A stretch of 64,000 nt of DNA from NCBI RefSeq assembly GCF_000682735.1, contig NZ_AWFD01000012.1, positions 1 through 64,000 on the forward strand, read 5' to 3'. Both the position numbers and the translations under genes were made by a program. This document shows, in pieces, positions 60,278-64,000 of the stretch; position 1 is the first letter of the stretch; each line of letters opens with the position of its first letter. The notes under the pieces are model-generated. The model had not been told where the DNA came from, ran no database searches, and was given only the letters and a program-made list of their open reading frames with translations. The stretch comes from Hyphomonas sp. CY54-11-8. GTDB taxonomy: Bacteria > Pseudomonadota > Alphaproteobacteria > Caulobacterales > Hyphomonadaceae.

Positions 60278-63070
60278 ATGAGCGACGAGACGACCCCTCC
60301 GGAAGACCCGGAAACCCCTGAGAACGGCGGTGGTGGCGGTGGCGTCCTGCCGGACGGGATTGAGCCCGTTTCCATCGAATCCGAGCTGAGAAGCTCTTAT
60401 CTCGACTACGCGATGAGCGTGATCGTCAGCCGGGCGCTGCCGGATGTGCGCGACGGCCTCAAGCCGGTGCACCGGCGGATCCTGTATGCGATGCAGGTCA
60501 ACGGCAATACGCCGGACAAACCCTACAAGAAATCGGCCAACATCGTCGGCGCCGTGATGGGTAATTACCACCCGCACGGCGACAGCGCGATTTACGACGC
60601 GCTCGTGCGGATGGCCCAGCCGTTCTCCATGGGGCTGCCCCTGGTCGACGGGCAGGGCAATTTCGGCTCGATCGATAACGATCCGCCAGCCGCCATGCGT
60701 TACACCGAATCCCGCATGATGAAGGCGGCGACACACCTGCTCGCCGATATCGACAAGGATACGGTCGACTTCCAGGACACCTATGACGGTTCCCAGCAGG
60801 AGCCGATGGTCCTGCCGGCGCAGTTCCCGAACCTGCTTGTGAATGGCGGCGGCGGCATCGCGGTCGGCATGGCGACGAACATTCCGCCGCACAATCTGGG
60901 TGAAATCGTCGATGCCACGATTGAGGTGATCGACAATCCCGAAGTGGACGATGACGCGCTCTGTGAAATCGTTCCCGGGCCGGATTTCCCGACCGGCGGC
61001 CTGATCATGGGCATGTCCGGTTCCCGCAAGGCGCTTTTGACTGGGCGCGGCAGTGTGATCGTCCGGGCCAAGACGGATATCGAAGAAGCCCGCAATGGTC
61101 GCCAGGCCATCATTGTCACCGAGATTCCCTATCAGGTGAACAAGGCCGCGATGATCACCAAGATTGCCGAACTTGTGCGCGAGAAGCGTGTCGAGGGCAT
61201 TGCAGACCTGCGGGACGAATCCGATCGGCACGGCATCCGTGTCGTGATCGAAGTGAAGAAGGATGCCAGTGCTGATGTCGTGCTGAACCAGCTTTACCGG
61301 TTCAGCCAGATGCAGAACTCGTTCCCGGTAAACATGCTGGCGCTGAACGGTGGCCGGCCGGAACTGATGAACCTGCGCAAGGTGCTCGACTGCTTCATTG
61401 CCTTCCGTCAGGAAGTCGTTGTCCGCCGCACCAAGCATGACCTGAACAAGGCACGCGACCGGGCCCACGTCCTCGTCGGGCTAGCCATGGCTGTGGCCAA
61501 TATCGATGAAGTCATCCGCATCATCCGTCATTCGCCAGATCCGAATACGGCCCGCGAACAGCTGCTCGCCAAGGCCTGGCCGATCATGGATATGGGGCCG
61601 CTGCTGGACCTCATCGCCGACCGGCGCACGCGCAAGGGTGACGGCGATACGATCTATCTGTCGGACGAGCAGGCCCGTGCAATTCTCGCGCTGCAACTGT
61701 CGCGCCTCACTGGCCTTGGCCGGGACGAAATCGGCAATGAAGCCAAGGGCTTGTCGGAGAAAATTGCCGACTATCTCGACATTCTCCGTTCCCGCCCGCG
61801 CATCCGCGAGATCATCAAGGCGGAACTTGCGGAAGTAAAAGAAAAGTTCGCTGTGCCGCGCCGCTCCGAATTCACGGCCGGCGGCATCGACATGGAAGAC
61901 GAGGACCTTATCGAGGTCGAGGACATGGTCGTCACCGTCACTCATGGCGGTTACGTCAAGCGGACCCCGCTCTCGACCTACCGGACCCAGCATCGCGGCG
62001 GCAAGGGCCGATCCGGCGTATCGATGAAGGAAGACGATTTCGTCGTCCAGCTCTTCTCGGCCACAACGCATACGGAAATGTTGTTCTTCTCGTCGGCTGG
62101 CATGGTCTACAAGGAGAAGGTGTGGCGTCTGCCCGTTGGCGGGCCGACCTCGCGCGGCAAGGCGCTGGTCAACATCTTCCCGCTGGCCGCCGATGAACGT
62201 ATCGAAAGCGTCATGCCGCTGCCGGACGACGAAGAGTCCCGCAACGAACTTGACGTCATGTTCGCCACAAAGACGGGCAATGTCCGCCGCAACAAGCTGT
62301 CAGACTTCATTCGCGTGAACCGCAACGGAAAGATCGCCATGAAGCTGGAAGAAGATGCCGATGACGGTATCGTCAGTGTGAAGATCTGTTCCGAGAAGGA
62401 CGATATTCTGCTGACCACGGCCCTCGGCCAGTGTATCCGCTTCCAGGTCACCGATGTGCGTGTGTTTGCCGGCCGGAACTCGACGGGCGTACGCGGCATC
62501 CGGTTGGCTGATGGGGATGAGGTCATCTCCATGGGCATTCTGCGCCATGTCGATGTCACGTCCGAGGAGGCGCGCGCCTATCTCAAACATGCCTCGGCCA
62601 TGCGCCGGGCGGCGACAGGCGAGGAAGAGGAGGTCTCCGACGATGATGAAGAGACCGTCGAAGAAGCCTCGCTCTCGACAGAGCGTCTCGCAGAACTCGG
62701 CGCCGCAGAGGAGTTCGTCCTGACCATTGCCGACGACGGCATGGGCAAGCGGTCTTCGGCTTACGACTACCGGGTCACCGGCCGGGGCGGCAAAGGCCTT
62801 GTGGCCCAGAACATCTGGGGCCGGGACAAGAAAAAGGGCCCGGTCAAGAAAGTTGCCCAGTCCTTCCCGGTCGATGATGGCGATCAGGTCATGCTCGTCA
62901 CCGATGCAGGCCAGCTGATCCGCACCCCGGTTGAACAGATCCGGATTGCCGGCCGTTCGACGGGCGGGGTCTGGGTGCTTCGCACGGCGGAAGGTGAACG
63001 CGTTGTTTCCGTTGCTCGCCTTGTGGAAGACGCTGAAACCGGTATGGAAGAGGGCGGCGGCGCTGAATAA
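60278..63070 (+). CDS. gyrA: DNA gyrase subunit A
   Basis: Breaks and rejoins DNA during ATP-driven negative supercoiling with GyrB. At 930 residues it is longer than E. coli GyrA (875). The catalytic Tyr142 lies in AAMRYTE. The quinolone-resistance region reads [10 protein letters not shown] with Ser103 and Asp107, the wild-type residues at E. coli 83 and 87. The GyrA box is QHRGGKG. Differences: a Gly-rich N-terminal extension (~20 residues) and an acidic insertion ([16 protein letters not shown]) of ~35 residues in the C-terminal beta-pinwheel. Confidence 0.97.
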   Translation: MSDETTPPEDPETPENGGGGGGVLPDGIEPVSIESELRSSYLDYAMSVIVSRALPDVRDGLKPVHRRILYAMQVNGNTPDKPYKKSANIVGAVMGNYHPHGDSAIYDALVRMAQPFSMGLPLVDGQGNFGSIDNDPPAAMRYTESRMMKAATHLLADIDKDTVDFQDTYDGSQQEPMVLPAQFPNLLVNGGGGIAVGMATNIPPHNLGEIVDATIEVIDNPEVDDDALCEIVPGPDFPTGGLIMGMSGSRKALLTGRGSVIVRAKTDIEEARNGRQAIIVTEIPYQVNKAAMITKIAELVREKRVEGIADLRDESDRHGIRVVIEVKKDASADVVLNQLYRFSQMQNSFPVNMLALNGGRPELMNLRKVLDCFIAFRQEVVVRRTKHDLNKARDRAHVLVGLAMAVANIDEVIRIIRHSPDPNTAREQLLAKAWPIMDMGPLLDLIADRRTRKGDGDTIYLSDEQARAILALQLSRLTGLGRDEIGNEAKGLSEKIADYLDILRSRPRIREIIKAELAEVKEKFAVPRRSEFTAGGIDMEDEDLIEVEDMVVTVTHGGYVKRTPLSTYRTQHRGGKGRSGVSMKEDDFVVQLFSATTHTEMLFFSSAGMVYKEKVWRLPVGGPTSRGKALVNIFPLAADERIESVMPLPDDEESRNELDVMFATKTGNVRRNKLSDFIRVNRNGKIAMKLEEDADDGIVSVKICSEKDDILLTTALGQCIRFQVTDVRVFAGRNSTGVRGIRLADGDEVISMGILRHVDVTSEEARAYLKHASAMRRAATGEEEEVSDDDEETVEEASLSTERLAELGAAEEFVLTIADDGMGKRSSAYDYRVTGRGGKGLVAQNIWGRDKKKGPVKKVAQSFPVDDGDQVMLVTDAGQLIRTPVEQIRIAGRSTGGVWVLRTAEGERVVSVARLVEDAETGMEEGGGAE

Positions 63071-63111
63071 GCGCCGCTGTTTCACGTAGATTAGGGCCGG
63101 GGAGGGCCGCC

Positions 63112-63609
63112 ATGCACCGCGTAGGACTGTATCCGGGAACTTTCGACCCCCCGACGATTGGCCATATCGACATCATTGGCCGGGCACGTAAGCTGGTCGA
63201 CACGCTGATCATTGGTGTGGCCATCAATGAAGCCAAGAAGCCATTGTTTTCACTGCAAGAACGCGTCGATATGGTGCGGTCGGAATGTGAGAAACTGAAC
63301 GGGCCAGGCCTGGCGGACATCAAGGTCATGCCCATGCACGGCCTGCTCATGAAATTCGCCGAAGCCTGCGGGGCGCAGATCATCGTGCGCGGTCTGCGGG
63401 CCGTTCAGGACTTCGAATACGAATTCCAGATGACGGCGATGAACGAGCAGCTCAATCCCGATATCGAAACGGTATTCCTGATGGCTGATGTGCGCCACCA
63501 GGCGGTTGCTTCGCGGCTGGTGAAGGAAATCGCCAGTTTGGGCGGCGATATCACGCCGTTCCTGACGCCGGACGTGAAGCGCGCCTTGATGGAAAAGTAC
63601 GGGAAGTAA
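63112..63609 (+). CDS. coaD: Phosphopantetheine adenylyltransferase
   Basis: Fourth step of coenzyme A synthesis: 4'-phosphopantetheine plus ATP gives dephospho-CoA. The 165 residues carry the nucleotidyltransferase motif YPGTFDPPTIGHIDII and the C-terminal RHQAVASRLVKEIASLGGDITPFL. GGGGAGGGCCGCC precedes the ATG. It follows gyrA by 41 bases. Confidence 0.96.
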   Translation: MHRVGLYPGTFDPPTIGHIDIIGRARKLVDTLIIGVAINEAKKPLFSLQERVDMVRSECEKLNGPGLADIKVMPMHGLLMKFAEACGAQIIVRGLRAVQDFEYEFQMTAMNEQLNPDIETVFLMADVRHQAVASRLVKEIASLGGDITPFLTPDVKRALMEKYGK

Positions 63610-63717
63610 TCCTGCAGGGCGGATCCACTGTCTCAGACCGTTGAATCCTGACGTGTGATGCCTGACATTGGGTAACACAAGGCGCCGTCGTGCGCTTGGA
63701 TGGAGACGTTGCGTACC

Positions 63718-64000
63718 ATGAAACTCGCCCCCAAAAATTTCGCCCCCAGGAAATTCGCCCCAATGGCTCTTGCGGCTTCCGCGCTCGCCTTGTCGTTCAC
63801 GGCATTCGCAGAGGATACGGCTGAGTCGGTGGCGCCGGCCGAATTCACGGTGGCCGAAGCGAAGGCCGATCCGGCAAACTGGCGGCAGGTTGACCCGGAG
63901 AACCTCTTCATCTTCGAGACGACCAAGGGACGCGTCCTGATCGAAGCGTTCCCGGAGGTTGCCCCGAAACACTATAAGCAGTTTGCAACGATCATTCGCT
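63718..64000 (+). CDS. Peptidylprolyl isomerase, cyclophilin type (partial, runs off the window)
   Basis: The frame is open to the end of the window, 94 codons seen. The N-terminus is a basic, repetitive NFAPRKFAP stretch, then a hydrophobic signal segment (MALAASALALSFTAFAED), then a ~35-residue mature linker and the start of a cyclophilin domain (ENLFIFETTKGRVLIEAFPEVAPKHYKQF). Such exported cyclophilins fold periplasmic proteins. The start could be later in the same frame (ATG encoding MALAAS); a GGAG lies 14 bases before 63718. Confidence 0.8.
   Translation, partial: MKLAPKNFAPRKFAPMALAASALALSFTAFAEDTAESVAPAEFTVAEAKADPANWRQVDPENLFIFETTKGRVLIEAFPEVAPKHYKQFATIIR

Overview
The window is about 64 kb of GC-rich chromosomal DNA from an alphaproteobacterium. 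The best guess is the Hyphomonadaceae/Caulobacterales. That rests on the str-S10-spc-alpha ribosomal cluster with adk directly after secY and no rpmJ there, LexA boxes of the alphaproteobacterial direct-repeat type (GAAC-N7-GAAC) before uvrA and ssb, an acidic insertion in GyrA, and several fatty-acid and peptide-scavenging genes typical of marine oligotrophs. Genus assignment is inference. I see no tRNA, rRNA, CRISPR array, phage or insertion sequence.

Layout. (1) 1-17040: tuf, a reverse-strand family-2 glycosyltransferase that separates tuf from rpsJ, then an almost uninterrupted ribosomal-protein run rpsJ to rplO, secY, adk, a second promoter, rpsM-rpsK-rpoA-rplQ and a strong terminator. 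(2) 17041-19940: a promoter-to-terminator RNA segment in front of the RNA ligase rtcB, then a second strong promoter with a 15-bp hairpin leader ahead of an unrecognised 353-aa protein. (3) 20006-24231: amino-acid permease, HD-domain protein, Kazal-domain lipoprotein, hydroxyacyl-CoA-type SDR and a VOC protein. (4) 24266-36312: exported hydrolases (beta-lactamase-fold, S10 and M1 peptidases), nucleoside and TauE/SafE transporters, a TonB receptor, a GST and an LLM oxidoreductase. (5) 36325-44786: lipid and aldehyde metabolism (SDR, thioesterase, acyl-CoA dehydrogenase, enoyl-CoA hydratase, aldehyde dehydrogenase) mixed with a small hydrolase/NUDIX/DUF3253/TfoX operon and a DUF3291/histidine-phosphatase pair. 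(6) 44861-49901: DEAD-box helicase, zinc-ribbon protein, sodB, a squalene-synthase-fold protein, and a MerR regulator divergent from a glutaredoxin-MauE fusion across a mer-type operator. (7) 49911-57256: trmFO, three tandem membrane proteins, and uvrA with a histone-H1-like tail. (8) 57416-64000: a PAP2 membrane phosphatase, LexA-box-preceded ssb, a class D beta-lactamase 11 bp behind ssb, gyrA, coaD and the start of a cyclophilin.

The most interesting parts are the rtcB leader (promoter, intrinsic terminator, a competing 12-bp pairing, and a stem-loop between Shine-Dalgarno and start codon), the MerR/glutaredoxin-MauE module with a mer-like operator but altered cysteines, the possible SOS coupling of an OXA-type lactamase to ssb, and the hairpin-led gene at 18827. 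All gene functions are inferred from sequence motifs only; nothing was searched against a database.
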